Source: DATHTC01 sp035456465 (GTDB lineage Bacteria; Actinomycetota; Thermoleophilia; Gaiellales; Gaiellaceae). Taken from it: a stretch of 64,000 nucleotides of DNA. The stretch is from positions 1 to 64,000 of the forward strand of contig DATIDD010000033.1 in the NCBI GenBank assembly GCA_035456465.1, read 5' to 3'. Position 1 is the stretch's first letter; each line of letters opens with the position of its first letter. A program made the position numbers and the translations under genes. This document shows positions 1-8,180 of this stretch, piece after piece. Under the pieces are notes generated by a model that was not told the DNA's origin, searched no databases, and saw only the letters and a program-made list of their open reading frames with translations.

Positions 1-1572
1 ATGAACCAGGTCCAGGGCGGCGGCTCGAAGGTCATGTCGTTCGGCAAGTCGCGCGCCAAGCGGCTGTCGGTGGACTCCCCGAAGATCACGTTCCGCGACG
101 TGGCCGGGGTCGACGAGGCGGTCGAGGAGCTGCACGAGATCAAGGAGTTCCTCGAGAACCCGAAGAAGTTCCAGGCGCTCGGCGCGCGGATCCCGAAGGG
201 CGTGCTCCTGTACGGGCCGCCCGGCACCGGGAAGACGCTGCTCGCGCGCGCCGTCGCGGGCGAGGCCGGCGTTCCCTTCTTCTCGATCTCCGGCTCCGAC
301 TTCGTCGAGATGTTCGTGGGCGTCGGCGCCTCGCGCGTGCGCGACCTCTTCGAGCAGGCCAAGCAGGCCTCGCCCTGCATCATCTTCATGGACGAGATCG
401 ACGCCGTCGGCCGTCACCGCGGCGCCGGCCTCGGAGGCGGCCACGACGAGCGCGAGCAGACGCTCAACCAGCTGCTCGTCGAGATGGACGGCTTCGAGAT
501 GAAGGACAACATCATCCTCATCGCCGCCACGAACCGGCCCGACATCCTCGACCCGGCGCTGCTCCGCCCCGGCCGCTTCGACCGCCAGATCGTCGTCGAC
601 CGCCCCGACCGGAACGGCCGCCGCAAGATCCTCGAGGTGCACGCGAAGGGCAAGCCGCTCGCGTCCGAGATCGACCTCGACACGCTCGCCGCGGGCACGC
701 CCGGGTTCACGGGCGCCGACCTCTCGAACCTGATCAACGAGGCGGCGCTGCTCGCCGCGCGGCGCGGCAAGAAGACGATCGAGCAGGAGGAGCTCGAGGA
801 GGGGATCATGCGCGTGATCGCCGGCCCCGAGAAGAAGGCCCGCCTGCTCTCCGAGAAGGAGCGCAAGATCACGGCCTACCACGAGATGGGTCACGCGCTC
901 GTCGGTCACTACCTCGAGAACACGAACCCGGTCCACAAGATCACGATCGTGTCGCGCGGCCAGGCGCTCGGCCTCACGATCTCGCTGCCGACGGAGGACC
1001 GCTACCTCACGACCAAGTCGGCGCTGATGGACGACATGGCGATGACGCTCGGCGGCCGCGCCGCGGAGGAGCTCGTCTTCCACGAGATCACGACCGGCGC
1101 CGCCAACGACCTGGAGAAGGTCACCGCGACGTCGAAGGCGATGATCATGCGCTTCGGCATGAGCGAGAAGCTCGGCCCGCGCGTCCTCGGCCGCAACCAC
1201 GACCAGCCGTTCCTCGGGCGCGAGCTCGGTGCCGAGCCCGACTACTCCGAGGAGATCGCCCGCGAGATCGACGACGAGATCCGGCGCGTGATCGAGGAGT
1301 CGCACGACACCGCGCACCGCGTCCTGCGCGAGCACATGGACGAGCTGCACAAGCTCTCGCAGATCCTGATCGAGCGCGAGACGATCGACAAGGACCAGTT
1401 CGAGCGGCTGCTCGCCGGCGAGGACGAGGGGTCGGTGTTCGTCGACGAGACCACGCCGGCGCCGGCGCCGGAGTCGGAAGAGGAGCGCAAGCGCGCGCCG
1501 CAGCCGAAGCCGCGGCCGTTCCCGCTCCCGGGCGCGACCATGCAGCCGCCGCCCGATCCCGCGCAGAGCTGA
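1..1572 (+). CDS. ftsH: ATP-dependent zinc metalloprotease FtsH (5' partial)
   Basis: Membrane-anchored AAA+ protease that degrades misfolded membrane proteins and short-lived regulators. The visible 523 residues hold the AAA+ module (Walker A GPPGTGKT at 72-79, Walker B IIFMDEIDAVG near 128-138, the second region of homology around 178-198) and the M41 peptidase domain with the zinc motif HEMGH at 294-298. The N-terminal membrane helices and extracytoplasmic domain expected in this family are missing, because the gene enters from the left edge; the ATG at base 1 is an internal Met. The C-terminus is a Pro/Glu-rich tail of about 45 residues. It is the first gene of the ftsH-to-sigH gene order and ends convergently with the pspC gene. 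Confidence 0.97.
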   Translation: MNQVQGGGSKVMSFGKSRAKRLSVDSPKITFRDVAGVDEAVEELHEIKEFLENPKKFQALGARIPKGVLLYGPPGTGKTLLARAVAGEAGVPFFSISGSDFVEMFVGVGASRVRDLFEQAKQASPCIIFMDEIDAVGRHRGAGLGGGHDEREQTLNQLLVEMDGFEMKDNIILIAATNRPDILDPALLRPGRFDRQIVVDRPDRNGRRKILEVHAKGKPLASEIDLDTLAAGTPGFTGADLSNLINEAALLAARRGKKTIEQEELEEGIMRVIAGPEKKARLLSEKERKITAYHEMGHALVGHYLENTNPVHKITIVSRGQALGLTISLPTEDRYLTTKSALMDDMAMTLGGRAAEELVFHEITTGAANDLEKVTATSKAMIMRFGMSEKLGPRVLGRNHDQPFLGRELGAEPDYSEEIAREIDDEIRRVIEESHDTAHRVLREHMDELHKLSQILIERETIDKDQFERLLAGEDEGSVFVDETTPAPAPESEEERKRAPQPKPRPFPLPGATMQPPPDPAQS

Positions 1573-1614
1573 CGTTCCTCGCGCCGTCGGAGGGCGCCCC
1601 GGTCTCCGCCGCCG

Positions 1615-1800
1615 CTACTCGGACGGGATCAGGATCCAGAGCAGCAGGTAGACGACGACCTGCGGGCCCGGGAGGACGACCGAGACCACGAAGGCGCCGC
1701 GGACGAGCGTGCGGGAGAGGCCGAAGCGGTCGGCGATCGCGGCGCAGACGCCCGCGATCACGCGGCCCTTGCGCGGGCGGACGAGACGGCCGGTCGCCAC
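1615..1800 (-). CDS. PspC-domain small membrane protein
   Basis: A 61-residue protein matching the PspC domain: a basic N-terminus (RLVRPRKGR), the signature VIAGVCAAIADRFGLSRTLVR, then one hydrophobic helix ending LLLWILIPSE. PspC proteins bind the membrane and take part in the phage-shock or envelope-stress response; its partner here is unknown. The GTG at 1800 is chosen because a TACGGT hexamer (1807-1812, minus strand) ends 6 bases before it, the leaderless pattern seen across the window. A much longer reading of the same frame upstream is arginine/glycine-rich and antisense to the SARP gene, so it was rejected. Confidence 0.85.
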   Translation of the reverse strand: MATGRLVRPRKGRVIAGVCAAIADRFGLSRTLVRGAFVVSVVLPGPQVVVYLLLWILIPSE

Positions 1801-1817
1801 GGCCGAACCGTAGCGGG

Positions 1818-3050
1818 CTAGCCGCCCGCGCGGACGAGCAGTCGTCCCGGGCTGCCCGGGCGGGCCCGGACCTCGAACCGCGCGCCCGCCGCCTCGGCGA
1901 CCTCCTCGCCGACGACGATCTCCCCGGCGGCGGCCTCGCGGACGAGGAGCGCCGCGGCGCCGACCGGCGGCCCCGTGACGAACGCCCCGCCGTCGGCCCG
2001 TGCGCCCGCCAGCACCTCGCCCGTCGCGAGGGCGAGCCGCGGATGCCCGAGCGGATCCAGCCGGTCGCGGAGCGCGAGCGCCGCGGCGAGCGCACGGGCG
2101 ACGTGGTCCTCGCCGGCGAACGTGGCGAGGACGGCGCCGGCGATCCCCTCCTGGATCGTCCCGCCCAGCGCGGCGACGGCCCCGGCGGCCTCGGCGGAGG
2201 CACGGGCCAGGAAGTCCCGCGCGCGCGTGGCGTCGTCGGCCGGCGCCGCCACCCCGAGGTCGGCGAAGATCACCGTTGCGTCCATCCGCGCCGGCTCGGG
2301 GTCGAGGCTGGGATCGTGGACGAGGATCGCCTGCTCGAGGCGCTGCAGCGCCGGCCCGGGCTCGATCCCGAGCTCCTCGACGAGCGCACGGCGTCCCTCG
2401 CGGTAGACGGCGAGCGCCTCGGCCTGCCGTCCCGCGCGGTAGAGCGCGAGCATGAGCTGCGCCCGCAGCCGCTCGCGGTGCGGGTTCCCGGCGACGAGCG
2501 CCTCCAGCTCCTCCGCGAGCTCCGCGTGGCGGCCGAGCGCCAGGTCGGCCTCCGCGCGGTCCTCGATCGCCGACACGCGCAGCGCCTCCAGCCGCGCGAT
2601 CGCCGGCGCGGCGGCCGCCTCGCCGGCGAGGTCGGCCAGCGGCGGCCCGCGCCACTCGGCGAGCGCGTCGCGGAGGAGCGTGGCCGCCCGCTCGGCGTCG
2701 CCTTCCGCGAGCGCACGGCGTCCGGCGGCCGCGAGCGCCTCGAAGCGCTGCAGGTCGAGGCGTCCGTCCTCGACCTCGACGACGTAGCCGCGGCCCCGCG
2801 TCGCGATCGCGGCCGGCCCCAGCGCCTTGCGCAGGCGCGACACGTACACCTGCACCGCCGTCGCCGCCGTCTGCGGCGGCCCCTCGGGCCAGAGCTCGTC
2901 CACCAGCCGCTCCGCGGGCACCACCCGGTTCGCCTCGAGCAGGAGCAGCGCGAGCAGCGCGCGCTGCTGCCCGCCGCCGAGCGGGAGCCGGCGGTCGCCG
3001 TCGAGCGCCTCCAGCGGGCCAAGCAGGCGGAACTCCACCTCGTCCACCAT
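1818..3050 (-). CDS. SARP/BTAD-family regulator with degenerate cyclase-like C-terminus
   Basis: A 410-residue transcription activator. Residues 1-95 form an OmpR-type winged helix (LLGPLEAL, then VYVSRLRKAL and the wing around RGRGYVVEV). Residues about 100-245 are the bacterial transcriptional activator (BTAD) helical domain (DLQRFEALAAAGRRAL through EELGIEPGPALQRLE). Residues about 255-405 resemble a class III nucleotide cyclase (ATVIFADLG; ALGGTIQEGIAGAVLATFAGEDHVARAL; LALATGEVLAG; VTGPPVGAAALLV). The second metal-binding Asp expected after the GGT motif is lost (GIAGAV where active enzymes have GDAVM), so it is probably a sensory remnant. SARP proteins bind direct repeats about 11 bp apart, and such repeats lie just upstream, between this gene and the divergent gene at 3159. 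Confidence 0.85.
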   Translation of the reverse strand: MVDEVEFRLLGPLEALDGDRRLPLGGGQQRALLALLLLEANRVVPAERLVDELWPEGPPQTAATAVQVYVSRLRKALGPAAIATRGRGYVVEVEDGRLDLQRFEALAAAGRRALAEGDAERAATLLRDALAEWRGPPLADLAGEAAAAPAIARLEALRVSAIEDRAEADLALGRHAELAEELEALVAGNPHRERLRAQLMLALYRAGRQAEALAVYREGRRALVEELGIEPGPALQRLEQAILVHDPSLDPEPARMDATVIFADLGVAAPADDATRARDFLARASAEAAGAVAALGGTIQEGIAGAVLATFAGEDHVARALAAALALRDRLDPLGHPRLALATGEVLAGARADGGAFVTGPPVGAAALLVREAAAGEIVVGEEVAEAAGARFEVRARPGSPGRLLVRAGG

Positions 3051-3052
3051 CC

Positions 3053-3092
3053 GTTTAGCGTCGGTTTAGGCGGCCCCTCGGTGGGGTTTTAG
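3053..3092. promoter_or_regulatory. GTTTAG direct repeats, possible SARP binding site
   Basis: GTTTAG occurs at 3053-3058 and again exactly 11 bp later at 3064-3069. A degenerate copy (TTTTAG, 3087-3092) follows about two helical turns on. The site lies in the intergenic region between the divergent SARP gene and the secreted-protein gene at 3159. SARP regulators typically recognise heptamer direct repeats with 11 bp periodicity, so autoregulation and control of the neighbour are plausible. Binding is inference. Confidence 0.5.
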
Positions 3093-3158
3093 CGCGCCGT
3101 CGCATCCTTGTCGCGTCAGCCGGTCGCATCGGGCGGTCGGACGGAAGAGGAGGGCAGG

Positions 3159-3680
3159 ATGTTTCGGAGCACCAGGCGGAGGCTGCGGATGCGGCGCTTC
3201 CTCATCGCAGCGATCGCCGGCGCGGCGGTGCTCGTCCCGACCGCGCAGGCCGTGCCCGCGTTCGACGTCGGCGGCTCGGAGCTGTCGAACGCGACGGGCA
3301 TTCCGTACTCGACCCAGGGATCGGCGGCGATCCCGTACCTGAGCCACGGCCAGGGCGTCTCGGCGGACGACGTCGCCGGCGCGCTCACCCACCAGCAGGA
3401 GCAGCAGGCTCAGCAGGCGGCGAAGGCCCCGCTGCGTGCGTGGGGCCCCGACGGCCACGTCGTCTCGCAGCCGTCGCTCCGCCGTGACGCTCCGGACGGC
3501 TACGTCGCCAAGCCGTACGTCACCGGCACGGCGCAGCCCTCGAGCCCGGTCGTCGCCGACTCCGGGTGGAACATCGACTGGACGGCCCTCGGCATCGGCG
3601 CCGGCATGGGCTTCCTGCTCGCGGCGCTGCTCGCCGGCGCGGCCCGGTTCGCGCATCGCGGCGGGATCGCGAAGGCGTAG
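3159..3680 (+). CDS. Secreted or membrane-anchored protein of unknown function
   Basis: A 173-residue protein I do not recognise. It has a basic N-terminus (MFRSTRRRLRMRRF), a signal-like helix ending TAQA, a polar Gln/Ala-rich middle (HQQEQQAQQAAK) and a C-terminal hydrophobic helix (LGIGAGMGFLLAALLAGAARF) with a short basic tail, so it is probably a cell-surface protein held by the C-terminal helix. The ATG at 3159 is preferred over the upstream TTG at 3108 because a purine-rich ribosome site (GAAGAGGAGGG) ends just before it. It is divergent from the SARP gene, with the GTTTAG repeats between them, and ends at a strong hairpin. It may be a SARP target. Confidence 0.7.
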   Translation: MFRSTRRRLRMRRFLIAAIAGAAVLVPTAQAVPAFDVGGSELSNATGIPYSTQGSAAIPYLSHGQGVSADDVAGALTHQQEQQAQQAAKAPLRAWGPDGHVVSQPSLRRDAPDGYVAKPYVTGTAQPSSPVVADSGWNIDWTALGIGAGMGFLLAALLAGAARFAHRGGIAKA

Positions 3681-3699
3681 CGGTCTCGGCAGCACCGTC

Positions 3700-3737
3700 G
3701 GCTCGGCCCCCGGGAGCGGCCTCCCGGGGGCCGAGCC
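3700..3737. terminator. 17-bp perfect hairpin terminator
   Basis: Arms GGCTCGGCCCCCGGGAG (3700-3716) and its exact complement (3721-3737) enclose a CGGC loop. There is no U-run. It lies 20 bp after the stop of the 3159 gene and 13 bp before the folP -10 hexamer, so it separates the two transcription units. Confidence 0.8.
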
Positions 3738-3762
3738 GCATCCGCGTCGTACACTCGGCCCC

Positions 3763-4596
3763 GTGACCGCGACCGGCGCCCTCTCGATCGAGCAGCGCTT
3801 CCCGCGGCCGGCGGTGATGGGGATCGTCAACGTCACCCCCGACTCGTTCTCGGACGGCGGCGTCAACCTCGATCCCCGCATCGCGGCCGAGGCCGCGCGG
3901 CGGCAGCTCGCCGAGGGGGCGGCGATCGTCGACGTCGGCGGCGAGTCGACCCGGCCCGGCGCGGAGCCCGTCGCCGCCGCGGACGAGCTTGGCCGCGTCG
4001 TCCCCGTGCTCGAGGCGCTCGCCGGCGAGGTGCCGGTGTCGATCGACACCGCCAAGGCGGAGGTCGCGCGCCGCGCCGTGGAGCTCGGTGCCGAGCTCGT
4101 GAACGACGTCACGGCGCTCCGGGGCGACCCGGCCATGGCCGGGACCGTCGCGGAGACCGGGGCGTTCCTCTGCCTGGTGCACATGCGGGGCGAGCCGCGG
4201 ACGATGCAGCGCGACCCCCGCTACGACGACGTCGCGTCGGAGGTCGCGGCCTTCCTCGAGGAGCGGCTCGCCGCGGCCGTGGCGGCCGGGATCGCGGAGG
4301 AGCGGATCTGCCTCGACCCCGGGATCGGCTTCGGCAAGACCGTCGAGCAGAACTTCGAGCTCGTCCGCCGCCTCGACGTCCTGCTCGCGCTCGGGCGGCC
4401 GGTCGTCGTCGGCTTCTCCCGCAAGCGCTCGCTCGGCCGCCTCCTCGGCGACCCCGGAGCGACCACCGGGCCGCTCGCGGCGAGCGTGGCCGCGGCGGTC
4501 GCGGCGTACGAGCGCGGCGCGTCGGTCCTCCGCGTCCACGACGTCCGCGAGACGGTCGAGGCGCTTGCCGTGGCCAGGGCGGTCTACGCGGCGTGA
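3763..4596 (+). CDS. folP: Dihydropteroate synthase
   Basis: Condenses p-aminobenzoate with hydroxymethyl-dihydropterin diphosphate in cytoplasmic folate synthesis; it is the sulfonamide target. The 277 residues show the family motifs: MGIVNVTPDSFSDGG near the N-terminus, GESTRPGA, PVSIDTAKAEV, NDVTAL, DPGIGFGKT and VGFSRKRSLG. The GTG at 3763 follows a TACACT hexamer (3750-3755) by 7 bases, which suggests a leaderless mRNA. The stop overlaps the folB start in a GTGA junction, so the two are translationally coupled. Confidence 0.96.
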   Translation: MTATGALSIEQRFPRPAVMGIVNVTPDSFSDGGVNLDPRIAAEAARRQLAEGAAIVDVGGESTRPGAEPVAAADELGRVVPVLEALAGEVPVSIDTAKAEVARRAVELGAELVNDVTALRGDPAMAGTVAETGAFLCLVHMRGEPRTMQRDPRYDDVASEVAAFLEERLAAAVAAGIAEERICLDPGIGFGKTVEQNFELVRRLDVLLALGRPVVVGFSRKRSLGRLLGDPGATTGPLAASVAAAVAAYERGASVLRVHDVRETVEALAVARAVYAA

Positions 4597-4967
4597 CGAC
4601 GATCGAGCTCGCGGCGATCGAGCTCCACGGCCACCACGGCGTGCTCGACGACGAGCGCGAGCGCGGCCAGCGGTTCCTGTTCGACGTCGCGCTCGACGTG
4701 CCGCAGCCGGAGCGCGACGCGATCGAGGCCACGGTCGACTACCGGGACGTCGCCGCGACCGTCCGCGCCGTCTCCGACGAGCACGCCTACGCGCTGCTGG
4801 AGACGCTCGCGGACGCCGTCGCCGCGGCGCTGCTCGCCCGCTTCCCGGCGACCCGCGTGCGGGTACGGGTCCGGAAGCCGGAGGTCGAGCTGGACCCTCC
4901 GGCGGCGGAGTCGTCGGTCACCGTCGAGCGGCTGGCTTCCGCGGGATCGCGCTCGTCGCGAGCGTGA
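4593..4967 (+). CDS. folB: Dihydroneopterin aldolase
   Basis: Converts dihydroneopterin to 6-hydroxymethyl-dihydropterin in folate synthesis. The 124-residue protein has the short beta-alpha fold hallmarks: IELAAIELHGHHGVLDDERERGQRF with the early catalytic Glu, VDYRDVAATV, and the C-terminal VRVRKPEVEL strand. It starts at a GTG overlapping the folP stop. Its last 50 bases overlap the 3' end of the convergent S8 protease gene; its C-terminal SVTVERLASAGSRSSRA runs past the usual family end and is antisense to the protease. Confidence 0.92.
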   Translation: MTTIELAAIELHGHHGVLDDERERGQRFLFDVALDVPQPERDAIEATVDYRDVAATVRAVSDEHAYALLETLADAVAAALLARFPATRVRVRVRKPEVELDPPAAESSVTVERLASAGSRSSRA

Positions 4968-6507
4968 CCGTGTAGTCCGCCCGCGTCGCGCCGGCCCGGA
5001 GCGTGGCGGCGAGGTAGACCTCTCGGCCCTTGCTCCCGGCGTTGCGGATCTCGAGGCCGGCCTTCGTCTGCGTCACCCGGACGCTCGAGGGCCGCGGGCC
5101 GAGGAGGTTGACCCCGACCGCCGCCGCCGGGCGGGGGGTCGCGACGACGCGCTTGCGGGCCGGAACCCAGACGCGGTAGACGTCGCGAGGGTCGTCGCGC
5201 TCGTTGAGCACGGCGCCGACCGACCCGCGGCCGCGGCCCGGCGTCGTGAGCGCCGGGCCGACCCGGCCGAGCAGCCCGCCCCCGCGCACCTGGGAGACGT
5301 CGTCGTTCGGCTCGAACGGGTCGCGAGGCGGGGCCGGGGCGGCGAGCGCGGCCGCGAGGTCGAGCGTCCCGAAGCCGCTCGAGTCGTCGCGTCCCGGCGC
5401 CTCCAGGTCGTGCGCCGTCCGCCGGAGCAGCTCGACGACCTGCCCGCCGTCGAGGTCCGGCCGCGCCGTCCAGACCCACGCGGCCGCGGCGGCGACGATC
5501 GGCGACGCGAAGCTCGTCCCGTCGAGCTCCTCGTACCCGTCGGGCGATTCCCAGGTCGGGACGGCCCCGACGATGGACTCTCCCGGCGCGAGGAGATCCA
5601 TCCCGGGGGAGGAGGACGAGAACGTCGAGACCGCACCTCCGGGGGCCAGCGACCCTACGGTGACCACGTGGGGGTAGCTCGCGGGGAAGTTCGGCGGATT
5701 GCCGGACCCGCGGTCGTTCCCCGAGGCCGCGACCACGATCGAGCCGCGCGCGACCGCGTCGAGCACGGCCTCCTCCTCGAACGAGGAGCGGATGATCCCG
5801 CCGATGCTGAGGTTGATCACGCCGGGGCCCGACGCGGCGGCGGCCTCGAGCCCCGTGACGACGCCCGACGTCGTCAGCTCGCCGCGCGGGCTCGCGTCCC
5901 ACGTCTGCAGCACCGCCGCCGGGTACACGCCGACCATGCCGATGCCGTTCGCGGGCGCGCCGACGACCGCGCCGACGGCGGTGCCGTGGAACTCGCGCCT
6001 GCCGATCAGCCGCTGCTCGTTGAGCGCGCGCGTGTCGGGGCGCGAGGCGAACTCCGGGTGCGTGAGGTCCATCCCCGAGTCGACGATCGTCACGGGGCGG
6101 CCCGGGCCCGGCGCGTCGACCCGGTCGGCTCCGATCGCCGTCAGCCACCACTCCTGCGGGACGAGCGGGTCGCCGGCGGCGCCGTGGTTCAGGCTGGTGC
6201 GCACACGGTCGGGCTCCCACTCGACCAGGGCGCCCGTGACGGCCAGCCGCGGGATCAATCGCACGGCCGCCGCGCGAGGGAGGCGCCAGAGCGAGAGCCG
6301 GCGCGAGACGAGGCTGCCGCCGGCGCGCCGCAGCTCGGCGGCGGCGCCGGGCCTTCGGACCTGCACGAGCGCGTGCGACGACTCGGAGAGCGAGGCGAGG
6401 CTGCGGGGGACGAGCGGCGCACCGGTCGCCGGCGGGGTGGCCGCGCGCGCAGCGCCCGCGCCGCCGACGATCGCGGCGGCCACGCACAGCGCGAGCAGGC
6501 GGCGCAT
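4918..6507 (-). CDS. Secreted subtilisin-like serine protease (S8)
   Basis: A 529-residue exported protease. A signal peptide (MRRLLALCVAAAIVGGAGAARA) is followed by a propeptide-like region, then the catalytic domain with Asp143 in TIVDSGMDL, His174 in EFHGTAVGAVVG, the oxyanion Asn264 in ASGND and Ser332 in DGTSFASP. The remaining 180 or so residues form a C-terminal domain of unknown role. The ATG at 6507 is chosen over an upstream start because it begins the signal peptide and TACCGT (6514-6519, minus) ends 6 bases before it. The gene lies inverted between folB and folK, splitting the folate genes. Confidence 0.92.
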   Translation of the reverse strand: MRRLLALCVAAAIVGGAGAARAATPPATGAPLVPRSLASLSESSHALVQVRRPGAAAELRRAGGSLVSRRLSLWRLPRAAAVRLIPRLAVTGALVEWEPDRVRTSLNHGAAGDPLVPQEWWLTAIGADRVDAPGPGRPVTIVDSGMDLTHPEFASRPDTRALNEQRLIGRREFHGTAVGAVVGAPANGIGMVGVYPAAVLQTWDASPRGELTTSGVVTGLEAAAASGPGVINLSIGGIIRSSFEEEAVLDAVARGSIVVAASGNDRGSGNPPNFPASYPHVVTVGSLAPGGAVSTFSSSSPGMDLLAPGESIVGAVPTWESPDGYEELDGTSFASPIVAAAAAWVWTARPDLDGGQVVELLRRTAHDLEAPGRDDSSGFGTLDLAAALAAPAPPRDPFEPNDDVSQVRGGGLLGRVGPALTTPGRGRGSVGAVLNERDDPRDVYRVWVPARKRVVATPRPAAAVGVNLLGPRPSSVRVTQTKAGLEIRNAGSKGREVYLAATLRAGATRADYTVTLATSAIPRKPAARR

Positions 6508-6547
6508 CGACCCACGGTAGCGGTCGCGCGGTACCGTCGGCTCGAAG

Positions 6548-7009
6548 ATGGCGCGCGCGTACATCGGGCTCGGCGCGAACCTGGGCGATCGCGAGGGAAC
6601 GATCCGCGCAGCGCTGGAGCTCCTGGCCGCCCACGACGCGATCGAGGTCGCAGGCGTGTCCTCGCTGCGCGAGACCGATCCGGTCGACTACCTCGACCAG
6701 CCCCGGTTCGTCAACGCAGCCGCCGCGCTCGACACCGAGCTCGGGCCTCGCCCGCTCCTCGACGCGATGCTCGAGGTCGAGCGGCGCCTCGGTCGCGTGC
6801 GAGGCGCAGGCCCACGCTTCGGGCCACGGCCCATCGACCTCGACCTGCTTCTCTACGGCGACGCCGTCGTCGCCGAGCCCGGCCTCGTCGTCCCGCACCC
6901 GAGGCTGCACGAGCGCCGCTTCGCGCTCGAGCCGCTGGCGGAGCTGGAGCCAGGCCTCGTCGTCCCCGGACGGGGCCCGGTGGAGCTCCTCGTCGCGGCG
7001 TTACACTGA
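6548..7009 (+). CDS. folK: Hydroxymethyl-dihydropterin pyrophosphokinase
   Basis: Transfers pyrophosphate from ATP to 6-hydroxymethyl-dihydropterin, the step before FolP. The 153 residues include YIGLGANLGDREGTIRAAL, the FVNAAAAL strand, LLDAMLEVERRLGRVR, and the metal/ATP signature GPRPIDLDLLLYG followed by VPHPRLHERRFALEPL. TACCGT (6532-6537) ends 10 bases before the ATG, allowing a leader of only a few bases. Separated from folB by the inverted protease gene; the next gene starts 5 bases after its stop. Confidence 0.95.
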   Translation: MARAYIGLGANLGDREGTIRAALELLAAHDAIEVAGVSSLRETDPVDYLDQPRFVNAAAALDTELGPRPLLDAMLEVERRLGRVRGAGPRFGPRPIDLDLLLYGDAVVAEPGLVVPHPRLHERRFALEPLAELEPGLVVPGRGPVELLVAALH

Positions 7010-7014
7010 GCGCC

Positions 7015-7383
7015 ATGTCGCACCTCGACGAGCTCGACGAATACGAGGCCGACCTCGAGCTGCGCCTGAAGCGCGAGTACGCCGCGGTCTTCAGCCTCTT
7101 CCGCTACTGCGTCGTCACGCAGGACATGACGTACCTCTGCAACAAGCTGGACGTCCAGTACACGGCCCAGCCGAGCTACCCGTTCCTCCACCTGACGATG
7201 GAGGACGTCTGGGTCTGGGACAAGAACCGGCCGAGCCGGATCATCCCGCGCACCGAGATCTTCACCTCGAGCGACGTGACGATCGAGGAGCTCCGGGGCG
7301 AGGGCGACGAGCAGCTCCTCACCGCCGAGGCGCTGGCCGAGCGGCTCGGCGAGAAGCTGCAGCGCGACGACGACACGTTCTAG
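7015..7383 (+). CDS. DUF2469-family conserved protein
   Basis: A 122-residue acidic cytoplasmic protein. It resembles the actinobacterial DUF2469 family in LDEYEADLELRLKREYAAVFSLFRY and in the central VWVWDKNRPSRIIPRTEIFTSSDVTIEEL; no biochemical role is established for the family to my knowledge. The ATG at 7015 follows a TACACT hexamer (7002-7007) by 7 bases, so although it sits only 5 bases after folK it may also be transcribed alone as a leaderless mRNA. coaX follows 17 bases downstream. Confidence 0.75.
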   Translation: MSHLDELDEYEADLELRLKREYAAVFSLFRYCVVTQDMTYLCNKLDVQYTAQPSYPFLHLTMEDVWVWDKNRPSRIIPRTEIFTSSDVTIEELRGEGDEQLLTAEALAERLGEKLQRDDDTF

Positions 7384-7400
7384 GCCGTAGAGTCGCGGCC

Positions 7401-8165
7401 GTGCTGCTGGCGGTCGACGTCGGGAACACCCAGACGGTGCTGGGGCTGTACGACGGGGAGCGGCTGAGAGAGCACCGGCGCGTCGCCACCGAGTCGCGGC
7501 GCACCGGCGACGAGCTCGGCGTGCTCCTCGCCGGGCTCCTCGACCTGGACGGCGTCGACGGGATCTGCCTCTCCTCGACCGTGCCGGCCCTCGTCCGGGC
7601 CTACGAGGAGTTCGCCGCGGGTTGGGCGGGCGTGCCGCTCCTCGTGGTCGGGCCGGGGGTTCGCACCGGGATCCCGATCCGGTACGACGATCCCCGCGAG
7701 GTCGGCCCCGACCGGATCGTGAACGCGGTCGCCGCCGCGGCGCGGCACGGGTCTCCGTGCATCGTCGTCGACTTCGGGACCTCGACGAACTTCGACGTGG
7801 TCTCGGCGGAGGGGGAGTACGTCGGCGGCGTGCTCGCGCCCGGGATCGAGGTCTCGATGGACGCGCTGTTCGCCCGGGCGGCGCGCCTCACGAAGGTGGA
7901 CTTCGTCGAGCCGCCGTCCGTGATCGGCAAGACGACGGCGAGCGCGCTCCAGTCCGGGCTCGTCTACGGCTTCGCGGGGCAGGTGGACGGGATCGTCGAG
8001 GCGATCCGGGGCGAGCTCGGCGCCGACGCGCCCGTCGTCGCGACGGGCGGGCTCGCCGAGCTGATCGCGCCGCACGCGCACACCGTGACGGCGGTCGACC
8101 CGTTCCTCACCCTCGAGGGACTCCGGCTCGTCTGGGAGCGCAACCGGGACGTGCGGGGAACCTGA
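7401..8165 (+). CDS. coaX: Type III pantothenate kinase
   Basis: Phosphorylates pantothenate, the first step of coenzyme A synthesis; a member of the ASKHA fold and often the only pantothenate kinase in actinobacteria of this kind. The 254 residues begin LLAVDVGNTQTVLGLYDG (phosphate-binding loop 1), and continue with GPDRIVNAVAAA, VVDFGTSTNFDVV and PGIEVSMDALFARAARL. The GTG at 7401 sits 7 bases after TAGAGT (7388-7393), the leaderless arrangement. It ends in a small hairpin shared with the convergent gene. Confidence 0.95.
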   Translation: MLLAVDVGNTQTVLGLYDGERLREHRRVATESRRTGDELGVLLAGLLDLDGVDGICLSSTVPALVRAYEEFAAGWAGVPLLVVGPGVRTGIPIRYDDPREVGPDRIVNAVAAAARHGSPCIVVDFGTSTNFDVVSAEGEYVGGVLAPGIEVSMDALFARAARLTKVDFVEPPSVIGKTTASALQSGLVYGFAGQVDGIVEAIRGELGADAPVVATGGLAELIAPHAHTVTAVDPFLTLEGLRLVWERNRDVRGT

Positions 8166-8180
8166 GCGCTGGGGCTCAGG
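8161..8180. terminator. Convergent hairpin between coaX and the 8176 gene
   Basis: CCTGAGC (8161-8167) pairs with GCTCAGG (8174-8180) around a six-base loop. The coaX stop codon lies in the left arm and the stop of the convergent gene in the right arm. It probably acts in both directions; there is no U-run. Confidence 0.5.

Noticed and set aside
1145..3092. Long overlapping open frames opposite ftsH and the SARP gene
   Set aside because: They are Arg/Gly/Ala/Pro-rich with no domain signature and lie antisense or out of frame to well-supported genes, as expected in GC-rich DNA where stop codons are rare.
5410..7383. 657-residue frame joining antisense S8 protease sequence to the DUF2469 gene
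   Set aside because: Only the last 122 codons look like a protein; the rest is out of frame with folK and antisense to the protease. The TACACT-7-ATG signal supports the short form.
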